A stretch of 33,172 nt of DNA from positions 1 to 33,172 of the forward strand of contig JAURMH010000099.1 in assembly GCA_030830805.1 (NCBI GenBank). Reading direction: 5' to 3'. How positions within the stretch are numbered: position 1 is the stretch's first letter; each line of letters begins with the position of its first letter. A program made the position numbers and the translations under genes. The stretch comes from Bacteroidota bacterium (GTDB taxonomy: Bacteria > Bacteroidota > Bacteroidia > Sphingobacteriales > Sphingobacteriaceae). Shown here piece after piece: positions 10,293 through 19,891 of this stretch. Under the pieces are notes generated by a model that saw only the letters and a list, made by a program, of their open reading frames with translations, was not told where the DNA came from and did not search any database.

Positions 10293-10342
10293 AAAAGAAT
10301 TAAATTAAGGCACAAAAATAGGAATATTATAGAATATAAGGG

Positions 10343-11296
10343 CTAATTTTTCGATTCAATTTTAGCCAGTTCGATGTAGTCTGGGCGATCTGCAGAAGTA
10401 GTGTGTTTGAATGTTTGCAATACAGCTCCTTTAAAAAGTAAAAACACCCCTGGCATTTGAAAAGGATCCGCATTTGGTTTTTGAGGGAAATTCCCTTTTA
10501 TTAAACCAGCTACTACGCCTCTTATGATTACATTGAAACCTAGTAATTGCACAAAGTTACCTCTTTGCAAACCAAATGCTTTGTATAATTTTTTTTCTGG
10601 ATCGCTGATGCGGGGAAGATCTGCTATATGGTATTTTCGAGTCGCTGCTGCTGCTTCCAATTCGTCTGCTAAATGAACTAAAATAATTTTTGTTCCTTCT
10701 GATTCAATTGCTGCCCTATTTTTTTTAATCTCTTGTAATGCCTCTTTGCAAAAAGTACATCCAAAATGTCTTAAAAAAACAAGCATAGTTGGTTGTTGAT
10801 CCGAATAGGTAGCTAAACTTAAGCCTTGGTTGGTAATAATGTTATCGAGCGATTTTAATTTTCTTTCGTGCATATTATATGCACTGAGTTCGCGATTGCA
10901 CTGCGCGTTTTCAAATGTATAATATAAAATAAGCGAAAATGGAATTATCCAAATAATATCATTCGCTAAAACATGAGTAAATAGATTAATTGGCAATTTA
11001 TTCTGCCACCATAAATAAACGAAACCAAACGCAATGGCTGTTTTTAACAATAGACCTAAAAGCACAATGATCCAATGTTTAAAAGGATGTTTACTTGCTA
11101 GTAAATAACCAAATCCAAATAAAATTTCAACAAATGCAATGCCTTGCCACATTACGATGTAATTGGGAAGCTGCAAGTGCAAGTTGTTGAATAATTGCTG
11201 AGGGTTTAACAAAGTTGTAAAACCCCAAATCAAATTATATATACTTGCTGCTAATAAAGTAAATTGCATCCAAGGACGCGTTACTACTAATTTCAT
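10343..11296 (-). CDS. Membrane protein with N-terminal TM region fused to an AhpC/TSA (PrxL2/SelL-like) thioredoxin-fold domain
   Basis: About four N-terminal TM segments, then 'QPTMLVFLRHFGCTFCKEALQEIKK' (CxxC) and 'DPFQMPGVFLLFKGAVLQTFKHTTSADRPDY'. Confidence 0.75.
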   Translation of the reverse strand: MKLVVTRPWMQFTLLAASIYNLIWGFTTLLNPQQLFNNLHLQLPNYIVMWQGIAFVEILFGFGYLLASKHPFKHWIIVLLGLLLKTAIAFGFVYLWWQNKLPINLFTHVLANDIIWIIPFSLILYYTFENAQCNRELSAYNMHERKLKSLDNIITNQGLSLATYSDQQPTMLVFLRHFGCTFCKEALQEIKKNRAAIESEGTKIILVHLADELEAAAATRKYHIADLPRISDPEKKLYKAFGLQRGNFVQLLGFNVIIRGVVAGLIKGNFPQKPNADPFQMPGVFLLFKGAVLQTFKHTTSADRPDYIELAKIESKN

Positions 11297-11384
11297 TGTT
11301 ATAAATTATCAATACCATAACCTATTTAATGCTTAAGTGTTTTAATTTTTTAAAAAAACACAGAAAAAGCACTTCTGCTAGTAA

Positions 11385-12686
11385 TTATGGATGCTGTAAA
11401 ACCCAAATCGCATCGGCTCTTAATTGTTGAATTAGGTCGGCTCGATTTACTATAGCCTTTTCCCGAACCGCTTGAAACCACTTAACGTCTAATTTAATTT
11501 CATTGATTTTAAGCTGAATGGCTTCTTCAGAAAATAATTGGTTTTGCTTAGGTCTACTTAAAATATTCAATAATTGATCATCAATTCCATAAGGGAACCA
11601 GTTGAGATTTGCTTCGGTAGCCAATAAAACAATTACATCGGCGCGATTTAAATAATCTGCAATTAAATCGTCGTTGAGTGTTAATGGCAGCTGTTGATCA
11701 AAATCATAGATTGATTTATTGTAGTATAGAAAATGATACTCCTTGAAAATTTCTTTACTGATATAATTATTATGTGCCAACCACCAATAACTATCTGCTA
11801 CAACAATGATGTTGGGTTTATATTTTTTATTATTTTTTTCGAATTGAAAACTACGGTATGCCATATTTTCTTTTGGTAAATCAACAAGTAAATTTAAGGC
11901 AAGTTCCACATCGTTATCGGTAAATCGATAGCCATTTATTACAGCTGTTTCTAAATTTAATTTGCTAGGAAATTTTTGATTTGTAGCTAACTCCATTTTA
12001 TGAAGCATAGAGTCTAAGGCAATGTTCATGCCATATTGAGACCAATGTATGCCATATTTTCCGTACAAAGGATAAGGGGTTGTTTGTTTTAGCTTATTAA
12101 AATAACTTACAAAATCGATGTGGTTAATTTGATTTTTTTGATATGCTTTTACAAATTCGTCGTGGTTGTTTTTATTTATTATTTGCTGATAATCGTTTGG
12201 TATTGTTGCCGGGAAAAAACTTGCTTTACCTGGCGCAAAAACAACGAGTAGTTTTTTATTTATTTTCGCTAATGCTAATTGAATTTTTTGAAGCTTTAGC
12301 ATTCGCTCGTTAATTGCTGAATCGCCAATATAATTAAGCCCAGTAAAAGCATTTAAATAAGGTGTTTCATACAAATAACTTTCTTTGCCAATAACAACTT
12401 GTGACGCATTAGTGTATTTAAATGCGCTGTATAAAATCTGATTATGCGTTTTAATAGCATATGATCGGAGTGGTAAGTTGGCAGAAAAATAATTCGCGAA
12501 AGAGTCTTGGTATTGCCCTGTAAAATAAGATTTAAAGCTTCGTATTGGTTGGCGGAATTGGGTTTCGGAACCATGCAAACTGAGTTCATTGGCAAATTTT
12601 AGTTGATAGTTAATCATGGGCAGGAGCAACAACACTAGTATTGCAATAAGAAAAAATTTAATGGCCGTTTTGTTTAGTTTATTCAT
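11385..12686 (-). CDS. AlgJ/AlgX-like SGNH-type O-acetylation protein
   Basis: Single N-terminal TM, 'HWSQYGMNIALDSM' and 'VVADSYWWLAHNNYI' resembling AlgX/AlgJ active-site motifs; located directly after the MBOAT gene. The track start (12734) lies inside the MBOAT ORF; ATG at 12686 (MNKLNKTAIKFFLIAILVLLLLP) follows the MBOAT stop. Confidence 0.72.
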   Translation of the reverse strand: MNKLNKTAIKFFLIAILVLLLLPMINYQLKFANELSLHGSETQFRQPIRSFKSYFTGQYQDSFANYFSANLPLRSYAIKTHNQILYSAFKYTNASQVVIGKESYLYETPYLNAFTGLNYIGDSAINERMLKLQKIQLALAKINKKLLVVFAPGKASFFPATIPNDYQQIINKNNHDEFVKAYQKNQINHIDFVSYFNKLKQTTPYPLYGKYGIHWSQYGMNIALDSMLHKMELATNQKFPSKLNLETAVINGYRFTDNDVELALNLLVDLPKENMAYRSFQFEKNNKKYKPNIIVVADSYWWLAHNNYISKEIFKEYHFLYYNKSIYDFDQQLPLTLNDDLIADYLNRADVIVLLATEANLNWFPYGIDDQLLNILSRPKQNQLFSEEAIQLKINEIKLDVKWFQAVREKAIVNRADLIQQLRADAIWVLQHP

Positions 12687-12687
12687 T

Positions 12688-14109
12688 TTAAAATCTGAAA
12701 TAAATAAACGGATTAAAATTTGCGCTAATAACAAAAATCAGCGTAAGCGAAAATAACAAAAACAAAACTATGCTAGTTACATAAACGTGCGACTTTAATA
12801 AACTACCCGTATAAATTTGATCTTGTAGCTTTTCTATTTTTGAGCTTAAAGCTCCAAAAGAAAAAAGAAAAGCAAAAATTAAAATGAAAACATAATAGGC
12901 ATTTATATTATGCAAAGAAAGATTGTATCGAAATTGAAATAGTTCTTTACTATAGCTCAGTGCATGTGTTAAAGAATCTGCTCTAAATAGAACCCAACCA
13001 AACAAGGTGATGAGGTAAGTGATCATAACGCTCGGAAACTTGCCAATACGCGCATAAAATTTTAAAAGAAAAATTTTATCTGCAATTAAAAAAAATCCAT
13101 GAAATGCGCCCCAGGCTATAAAGTTCCATGCAGCACCATGCCATAGCCCTGAAACTAAAAACACCAACCATAAATTAAAAAACACGCGCAATTTTGACCC
13201 TTTGTTTCCACCCAAAGGAATATATAAATAATCGCGCATCCATCGGCCTAAACTCATGTGCCATCTTCTCCAAAATTCGGTAATACTAGCTGAGTTATAT
13301 GGATTGTTAAAATTATCGATGAATTGAAATCCCATCATTTTGCCTAAGCCAATTGCCATATCCGAATAACCAGAAAAATCAAAATAAATTTGAAAAGAAT
13401 AAGCTATAACACCAAGCCATGCATTATATGCGCCAATGCTTGTTGTGCTTGCATTAAAAGAGGCATCTGCAACTGTAGCCATTACATTGGCAATGAGTAT
13501 TTTTTTTGCGAGCCCAATAACAAAACGCTGAAAGCCAATCATCCTGTTTTCGAAAGTGTCTTGAGCAGACCGATCCGAAATCTGATCTGCAATTTCGTGA
13601 AAGCGTACGATTGGCCCTGCAATTAATTTAGGAAACAATAATATGTAGGTATAATAATCTAATACACTTTTTAATGGCTTATGCACCCTACGATACACAT
13701 CTATAGCGTAGGTAAGGGTTTCGAATGCAAAAAAGGAAATGCCAATTGGTAAAACGACATGGGTCCAGGCTATATTTTTAAATCCAGCGGTTGTTAAAAT
13801 GGCATTGGTGTTTTCAATAAAAAAATTTGCGTATTTAAAATAAGAAAGTAAACCAATATTTAAAAGCAAAGAAAGTATAAGTAGCTGTTTCCTTTGTTTG
13901 CCAATCGATTGATCCATTTTTTGAACAATAAAAAAATCGATAAAGGTAACAAGCAATAATAAATAGACAAAAGTAGGTGCGCCCCATTGATAAAATAAAA
14001 AACTAAACAATAGAATAACTTTATTTTTATGTCGCTTTGGTGCAATAAAGTAAAAGACGAAAAATATCGGTAAGAATAAAAAAAGAAATAGCGTGCTACT
14101 AAATACCAT
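12688..14109 (-). CDS. MBOAT family O-acyltransferase (AlgI/PatA/DltB-like)
   Basis: 473 aa polytopic; 'MVFSSTLFLFLFLPIFFVFYF', 'LPIGISFFAFETLTYAIDVYRR', 'FPKLIAGPIVRF', 'FWRRWHMSLGRWMRDYLYIPLGGNKG' and 'SGLWHGAAWNFIAWGAFHG'. Confidence 0.94.
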   Translation of the reverse strand: MVFSSTLFLFLFLPIFFVFYFIAPKRHKNKVILLFSFLFYQWGAPTFVYLLLLVTFIDFFIVQKMDQSIGKQRKQLLILSLLLNIGLLSYFKYANFFIENTNAILTTAGFKNIAWTHVVLPIGISFFAFETLTYAIDVYRRVHKPLKSVLDYYTYILLFPKLIAGPIVRFHEIADQISDRSAQDTFENRMIGFQRFVIGLAKKILIANVMATVADASFNASTTSIGAYNAWLGVIAYSFQIYFDFSGYSDMAIGLGKMMGFQFIDNFNNPYNSASITEFWRRWHMSLGRWMRDYLYIPLGGNKGSKLRVFFNLWLVFLVSGLWHGAAWNFIAWGAFHGFFLIADKIFLLKFYARIGKFPSVMITYLITLFGWVLFRADSLTHALSYSKELFQFRYNLSLHNINAYYVFILIFAFLFSFGALSSKIEKLQDQIYTGSLLKSHVYVTSIVLFLLFSLTLIFVISANFNPFIYFRF

Positions 14110-14112
14110 AGC

Positions 14113-16215
14113 CTAAGAAATTTGTTCCCAATTAATTTGATTTGACTTTTGTAAGGAAAGATAAGCTCTTAGTCTGCTATTGTCTGCGCTTGTTAAGTTT
14201 ACGTCTGTTGCTAAAATTTCTTGCGCGGCTACCCTGGCCTCTTGTAATATTCTTTGGTCCTTTGCAAGGTCGGCAATGTGTAAGTCTAAAACGCCGCTTT
14301 GTTGCGTGCCTTGTAAATCTCCGGGGCCGCGTAATTGTAAATCAATTTCGGAAATTTCAAAACCATTACTAGTATTCACCATGGTTTGTAATCTGGTTTT
14401 CCCATCGTTAGATAATTTATTGCCCGACATTAAAATACAATAAGACTTTTCGGATCCTCTGCCTACTCTGCCTCTTAATTGATGGAGTTGAGATAAACCA
14501 AATCGTTCCGCATTTTCAATAACCATAATGGAAGCATTCGGCACATTTACCCCTACCTCTATCACCGTTGTGGCCACCATAATTTGGGTCTCTCCTTTTA
14601 CAAATCGTTGCATCTCAAAATCTTTATCTGCCGGTTTCATTTGGCCATGCACCACAGATACTTTATACTTTGGCAATGGAAATGCCCGTATCATACTTTC
14701 GTAGCCTTCCGTTAAATTTAATAAATCTAATTTTTCAGATTCTTTAATTAAGGGATACACTACATAAACTTGTCTGCCTTTTTCAATTTCTTTGGCAATA
14801 AATGCATTGAGCCTAAGCCTTTGTGATTCGTTCTGGTGTACCGTTTCAATAGGCACTCTTCCTGCAGGTAATTCATCAATAACCGACACATCTAAATCTC
14901 CGTAAAGTGTCATGGCTAAGGTTCTTGGAATTGGCGTCGCTGTCATGACTAATACATGGGGCGCTTGCGTATTTTTGCGCCAAAGTTTTGCTCTTTGCTC
15001 CACACCAAATCGATGTTGCTCATCAATTACCACCATGCCTAAATTTTTAAACTGAACGGTCTCTTCAATTAAGGCATGCGTGCCTACCACAATATTGCAT
15101 TCGCCCGAAATTAATTCGGCTAATGTTTCTTTGCGCGCTTTTGATTTTGCAGAGCCCGTTAATACTTTAATATTCACAGGTAAATCGGAGAGCAAGTCTT
15201 TGAGAGATTGAAAATGTTGTTGGGCTAAAATTTCTGTAGGCGCCATTAAACAAGTTTGAAAGCCATTGTCTATTGCTAGCAACATAGTTAACAGCGCAAC
15301 CATGGTTTTCCCACTGCCAACATCTCCTTGTAATAGCCTGTTCATCTGCATTCCAGAAACAGTATCTGCCCTAATTTCTTTGACAACTCTTTTTTGTGCA
15401 CCCGTTAATTCGAATGGTATTTTTTCTTTATAAAATTGATTGAATAAATCGCCAACTTTATTTAAAATAAATCCGCGAGACTTTAATTTTCTGTTTGAAT
15501 TAATTTTTAATAGCTTTATTTGGATTAAAAAAAGCTCTTCGAATTTTAACCTAGCGGTTGCACGCTGTAATTTTTTTGCGTCTGTTGGAAAGTGGATTTC
15601 TGCAATTGCTTCTGCACGAGAAAGCATTTGGTATTTCGATAAAATGCTTTCTGGTAAATTCTCTTTAATTTCTTTTAAAGCAACGCTTAACAATTGCTTC
15701 TGAATTTTTAAAAAGCCTTTGCTATCTAAATAAAACGACTTTAATTTTTCGGTTGTATTGTATACTGGCTGTAATGCAGTCGCCACTGTTTGGTCGTGAT
15801 TAGCAACTGTTTCTATTTCAGGGTGAACAATATTCGCTTTAGCGCCAAAGTAAGTTGGCTTGCCAAACACCACATAACTTGTACCGATAATTAAACTTTT
15901 ATCAGCCCATTTTAAACTCTGAAACCAAACGCATTCAATCATTCCGGTGGCATCTTCGAATTGTGCGATCAATCTTTTACCTTGTCTTTCTCCAACTACT
16001 TGCTTATTTGTTAATTTGCCTACAAACTGAATAAATGGCAAGTCTGAGGTAACTTCTTTAATCTGATAATATTTTGTGCGGTCTATATATCGAAATGGGT
16101 AATGAAACAACAGGTCTTGAAAAGTAAAGATGCCCAACTCTTTTTTAAGCACATCGGCTTTAGTTGGACCAATTCCTTTCAAAAATTCGATAGGTGTTTC
16201 AAAAAAATTACTCAT
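14113..16215 (-). CDS. recG: ATP-dependent DNA helicase RecG
   Basis: 700 aa; 'LLQGDVGSGKTMVALL', 'VIDEQHRFGVEQRAKLW', 'VMTATPIPRTLAMTLYGDLDVSVIDELP', 'QLHQLRGRVGRG'. Confidence 0.97.
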   Translation of the reverse strand: MSNFFETPIEFLKGIGPTKADVLKKELGIFTFQDLLFHYPFRYIDRTKYYQIKEVTSDLPFIQFVGKLTNKQVVGERQGKRLIAQFEDATGMIECVWFQSLKWADKSLIIGTSYVVFGKPTYFGAKANIVHPEIETVANHDQTVATALQPVYNTTEKLKSFYLDSKGFLKIQKQLLSVALKEIKENLPESILSKYQMLSRAEAIAEIHFPTDAKKLQRATARLKFEELFLIQIKLLKINSNRKLKSRGFILNKVGDLFNQFYKEKIPFELTGAQKRVVKEIRADTVSGMQMNRLLQGDVGSGKTMVALLTMLLAIDNGFQTCLMAPTEILAQQHFQSLKDLLSDLPVNIKVLTGSAKSKARKETLAELISGECNIVVGTHALIEETVQFKNLGMVVIDEQHRFGVEQRAKLWRKNTQAPHVLVMTATPIPRTLAMTLYGDLDVSVIDELPAGRVPIETVHQNESQRLRLNAFIAKEIEKGRQVYVVYPLIKESEKLDLLNLTEGYESMIRAFPLPKYKVSVVHGQMKPADKDFEMQRFVKGETQIMVATTVIEVGVNVPNASIMVIENAERFGLSQLHQLRGRVGRGSEKSYCILMSGNKLSNDGKTRLQTMVNTSNGFEISEIDLQLRGPGDLQGTQQSGVLDLHIADLAKDQRILQEARVAAQEILATDVNLTSADNSRLRAYLSLQKSNQINWEQIS

Positions 16216-16283
16216 TGTTTAAAAATAGAAATAAATCTCAAAGACACGAAAATATATTTCTATTTTGCAGGCTGAAAAATTAT

Positions 16284-17174
16284 ATGTCGAAAATTAAACA
16301 ATTCTTGCCAATCATATTGCTCATTGCGCTTGCATTAATTTGGGGTAGTTCATTTATTTTAATGAAGAATGCCTTGAAAGTTTATAGCGCTTCACAAGTA
16401 GCTACAATGCGCATGTTTTTTTCTTTTCTCTTCTTATTACCTCTAACCATTCGGAATTTTCAAAAAGTTCCATCAAAATTTTTATTCATGATTACGCTGG
16501 TGGGTTTATTAGGAAATGGGTTTCCAGCCATCTTATTTGCAAACGCACAAACTAAACTTTCAAGTTCTACCGCAGGAGTGCTCAATTCCCTTACGCCCTT
16601 GTTTACTTTGATTATTGCAGTAGCATTTTTCAAACAACACTTTTCTTCTACAAAAATTACAGGTATTATAATTGGAATGATTGGCGCAATTGTATTAATT
16701 GTTTTCAAAGCAAATGGAAGCATTGAAACAAATTATCAATATGGTTCCTATATTTTTTTAGCAACACTTTGTTACGCTTGGAGCGTAAATCTTATTAAAA
16801 ATTATTTATACGCACTACCAGCTATTGCTATTTCTTCTATGGCGCTCTTATTTATTGGGCCCGCATATGGTTACTATTTATTCGCGCATACCGATTTTAT
16901 TTACAAAACAATGCACGATGTTGGCGCAGGTCAAGCATTAGGATTTATTATATTGCTAGCACTCTTTGGTACGGCTATATCGCTCGTGCTGTTTAATAAA
17001 CTTGTACAAATTACCACCCCAGTTTATGCAGCGTCGGTAACCTACCTAATTCCTATAGTCGCATTGTTTTGGGGCTTTATAGATGGAGAGCCAATTAGTT
17101 ATATTCAACTCATTGGCCTTGTTGGTATACTGGTTGGCGTTTATTTAGCCAATAAAAATTACCCTAAATCTTAA
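16284..17174 (+). CDS. EamA/DMT-family transporter
   Basis: About ten TM helices; 'IILLIALALIWGSSFILMKNALKVYSASQVATMRM'. The start is more likely ATG 16284 (MSKIKQFLP) than track 16194, which lies inside recG. Confidence 0.88.
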   Translation: MSKIKQFLPIILLIALALIWGSSFILMKNALKVYSASQVATMRMFFSFLFLLPLTIRNFQKVPSKFLFMITLVGLLGNGFPAILFANAQTKLSSSTAGVLNSLTPLFTLIIAVAFFKQHFSSTKITGIIIGMIGAIVLIVFKANGSIETNYQYGSYIFLATLCYAWSVNLIKNYLYALPAIAISSMALLFIGPAYGYYLFAHTDFIYKTMHDVGAGQALGFIILLALFGTAISLVLFNKLVQITTPVYAASVTYLIPIVALFWGFIDGEPISYIQLIGLVGILVGVYLANKNYPKS

Positions 17175-17912
17175 TTACATTTTTCTTAAGAATTCGGACC
17201 ACAATTGGTGGTAAGCGAGCGCCGCTTTTGAATAAGTAGAATAAGAAACCAAAGGTGCTTCATATAAACCCATTCGCTCTACATCCGTTGAGTATGGAAT
17301 AGCAGCCTGTAAGAATCTCTTTTTATTTTCGAACTCAGAAACAATATCAATGTGCATTTTTTTTCTCGCATCGTACATAGAAAAGAATGGTAGAATTTTA
17401 TGCTTATCTAAATTGTTCTGTTCAAAAAATTCAATAATCATATCATAACTTCGAACCGAAAGGGTTGTAGGAATCATTGGCATTAAAATATAATCAGCCG
17501 CATGAAAAATATTTTCCGACAATAAAGAAATACCTGGAGGCGCGTCGATAAATAAGTTATCGTAGGTGCCCGCTAAATCTTTGATAGACTCTGCCAATTT
17601 CTTTTTAGAATTTTTGCCTTCTTCTAAATGAAAATCCATATTTCTAATAGAAAGGTCGGCTGGTATTAAATCTAAATTTTCGTATTCGGTTTCTTTAACC
17701 GCCGCTAAGATTTCTGAATTTTTACCAACCAGCGTTTTAGCACCTCCTTTAAACTTCGGTTTTACGCGATAATAAAAAGAAGTAGAGCCCTGTGGGTCTA
17801 AATCCCACAATAATGTGTTTTCGCCTTCTGAAGCAGCAATTGCTGCTAAATTTACTGCGGCTGCGGTTTTGCCTACACCGCCTTTTAAATTATAAACTGC
17901 TATCGTAATCAT
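17175..17912 (-). CDS. ParA/Soj-type ATPase, no ParB partner visible
   Basis: Deviant Walker A 'NLKGGVGKTAAAVNLA', 'LLWDLDPQGSTS', 'LFIDAPPGISLL'. Confidence 0.9.
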   Translation of the reverse strand: MITIAVYNLKGGVGKTAAAVNLAAIAASEGENTLLWDLDPQGSTSFYYRVKPKFKGGAKTLVGKNSEILAAVKETEYENLDLIPADLSIRNMDFHLEEGKNSKKKLAESIKDLAGTYDNLFIDAPPGISLLSENIFHAADYILMPMIPTTLSVRSYDMIIEFFEQNNLDKHKILPFFSMYDARKKMHIDIVSEFENKKRFLQAAIPYSTDVERMGLYEAPLVSYSTYSKAALAYHQLWSEFLRKM

Positions 17913-17976
17913 GGATTAAATATATAAAAAAAATTATTTTTCGCACCTTTACTTTAAATCTTAGCTATTATCAACA

Positions 17977-19071
17977 ATGAAAATAAAAAACATTTGTGAT
18001 TTTTTAGAATCTTATGCTCCCTTAGCTTATCAAGAAGATTATGATAACTCAGGGCTGATAGTCGGCAATCCGGAAATGGAACTCACCAAAGGGCTGGTTT
18101 GCTTAGACTGTACAGAAGCAGTGGTTAATGAAGCTATTGAAACTGGTGCAAATATCATTATTGTACACCATCCTATTGTTTTCAGCGGAATCAAACAATT
18201 TCAAGGCAAAAGCTATGTCGAAAGAGTGGTTATGAAAGCCATTCAACACCAAATTGCCATATATGCTATTCATACTAATCTAGATAACGTAAAATTAGGC
18301 GTAAATAAAACCATTGCCGATCAACTTGGCTTAATTGACTGTGAAATTTTAGCGCCGAAAGAAGCCACGCTTCGAAAATTACAATGTTATTGTCCTAATG
18401 AGCATGTTGGCGTGTTGAGAGATGCGCTATTTGCCGCAGGTGCAGGAAATATAGGAAACTACGCAGAATGTAGTTTTGTGAGTACTGGCGAAGGCACCTT
18501 TAAACCCGGCCATAAAAGCAAAGCCTATATCGGCGAAAAGGGAATTAGGCATTACGAGCCAGAAACCTGCATAGAGGTTATTTTTCCGCAACACTTGCAA
18601 TCGGAAATTATTAAAAACATGATTGATCACCATCCTTATGAAGAGGTTGCCTATCAAATTTTTCAAATTGACAATCCAAATCAAGCAATTGGAGCTGGAA
18701 TGATAGGAATATGGGAAGCATCCGGCGATTTAAATGCTTTTTTAGCCCTTTGTAAAAAACGATTTAAAACTGGGCTTATCAGGCATACTGTAGACTTAGG
18801 AAAAAACATCCATAAAGTGGCTATTTGCGGTGGTTCTGGGAGTTTTTTAACTAAAAATGCGATTAAACAGGGGGCAGATGTGTTATTGACTTCAGATTTT
18901 AAGTACCATCAATTCTTTGACGCAGAGGCTAAAATCGTGTTAATTGACATTGGACACTATGAAAGTGAGCAGTTTACGATGGATCTCTTATTAGAAATAA
19001 TTCAAAATAAATTTCCTACATTTGCACTCTCCTTAACTAAAATTAATACTAACCCAGTATTTTACTATTAA
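17977..19071 (+). CDS. Nif3-like dinuclear metal center protein with inserted YqfO-like domain
   Basis: 364 aa; 'YAPLAYQEDYDNSGLIVGNP', 'NIIIVHHPIVFSGIK', 'AIYAIHTNLDN', 'VAICGGSGSFL', 'LLTSDFKYHQFFDAE'; central PII/YqfO-like segment. Confidence 0.93.
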   Translation: MKIKNICDFLESYAPLAYQEDYDNSGLIVGNPEMELTKGLVCLDCTEAVVNEAIETGANIIIVHHPIVFSGIKQFQGKSYVERVVMKAIQHQIAIYAIHTNLDNVKLGVNKTIADQLGLIDCEILAPKEATLRKLQCYCPNEHVGVLRDALFAAGAGNIGNYAECSFVSTGEGTFKPGHKSKAYIGEKGIRHYEPETCIEVIFPQHLQSEIIKNMIDHHPYEEVAYQIFQIDNPNQAIGAGMIGIWEASGDLNAFLALCKKRFKTGLIRHTVDLGKNIHKVAICGGSGSFLTKNAIKQGADVLLTSDFKYHQFFDAEAKIVLIDIGHYESEQFTMDLLLEIIQNKFPTFALSLTKINTNPVFYY

Positions 19072-19092
19072 AAGGCAGATTATTAAAGAAAG

Positions 19093-19830
19093 ATGGAAGC
19101 AACAATAGAACAAAAATTAAAAGCTTTATACGAACTTCAAACAATTCATTCTGAAATTGATAAGATTCGCATTGTAAGAGGTGAACTTCCAATGGAAGTA
19201 GCCGATCTGGAAGATGACGTTGCGGGTTTAGAAACTCGCATTCATAAAATCAAAGAAGAGATTAACGAACTAGAAGACGAAATCGTTAATCGTAAAAATA
19301 CCATGAAACAAGCGGCTGCTTCAATTAAGAAATACGAAGAGCAGCAAAACAATGTTAAAAACAACCGCGAATACGAAGCACTTTCAAAAGAGATTGAGAT
19401 TCAAGGTTTAGACATTCAAGTTTCTGAGAAAAAAATTAAAGAATATACTTTTGAGATTGGCAACAAAACAAGAGTATTAGAAGTTGCAGAAGCTTCTTTA
19501 GTAGAAAGACATAAAGATTTAGATCTTAAAAAATCTGAACTAGATGTGATTACTAAAGAAACTGAAAAAGAAGAAGATGCTGCTATGAAAAAAGCAGCTA
19601 AAGCAGAAAAGTTAATCGAAGAGCGTTTGTTAATTGCTTATGAAAGATTAAGAACAAATGCAAAAAATGGTTTAGCGGTAGTGACGGTTTCTAGAGACTC
19701 TTGTTCAGGCTGTTTTAACAAAATTCCACCTCAAAGACAATCAGATATTAGACAAGGAAAGAAAATTATTGTTTGTGAGCATTGCGGTAGAATACTTGTA
19801 GACGATAGATTTGTAAAAGCAGAAGCTTAA
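19093..19830 (+). CDS. C4-type zinc ribbon protein with N-terminal coiled coil
   Basis: Long Glu/Lys-rich coiled coil; C-terminal 'SCSGCFNKIPPQRQSDIRQGKKIIVCEHCGRILV' (CxxC..CxxC). Confidence 0.9.
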   Translation: MEATIEQKLKALYELQTIHSEIDKIRIVRGELPMEVADLEDDVAGLETRIHKIKEEINELEDEIVNRKNTMKQAAASIKKYEEQQNNVKNNREYEALSKEIEIQGLDIQVSEKKIKEYTFEIGNKTRVLEVAEASLVERHKDLDLKKSELDVITKETEKEEDAAMKKAAKAEKLIEERLLIAYERLRTNAKNGLAVVTVSRDSCSGCFNKIPPQRQSDIRQGKKIIVCEHCGRILVDDRFVKAEA

Positions 19831-19855
19831 TTTTATAGAATATTCATCAAAATAG

Positions 19856-19891
19856 AAAAACGATTCCTATCTTCATGGAGTCGTTTTTTTT
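19856..19891 (+). terminator. Putative rho-independent terminator downstream of the zinc-ribbon gene
   Basis: AAAAACGATTCC-(TATCTTCAT)-GGAGTCGTTTTT, 12-bp stem with one G-T pair, running into a T-tract; ends immediately before ATG 19892. Confidence 0.75.

Noticed and set aside
11337-11380. GTGTTTT...AAAACAC and CAGAA...TTCTG short dyads between the AlgJ-like and TM-redox genes
   Set aside because: Short arms in poly-A/T sequence; could be a weak terminator after the AlgJ-like gene but not distinguishable from chance.
14142-14443. Two overlapping plus-strand ORFs antisense to recG
   Set aside because: Overlap conserved RecG C-terminal coding sequence; no domain signal.
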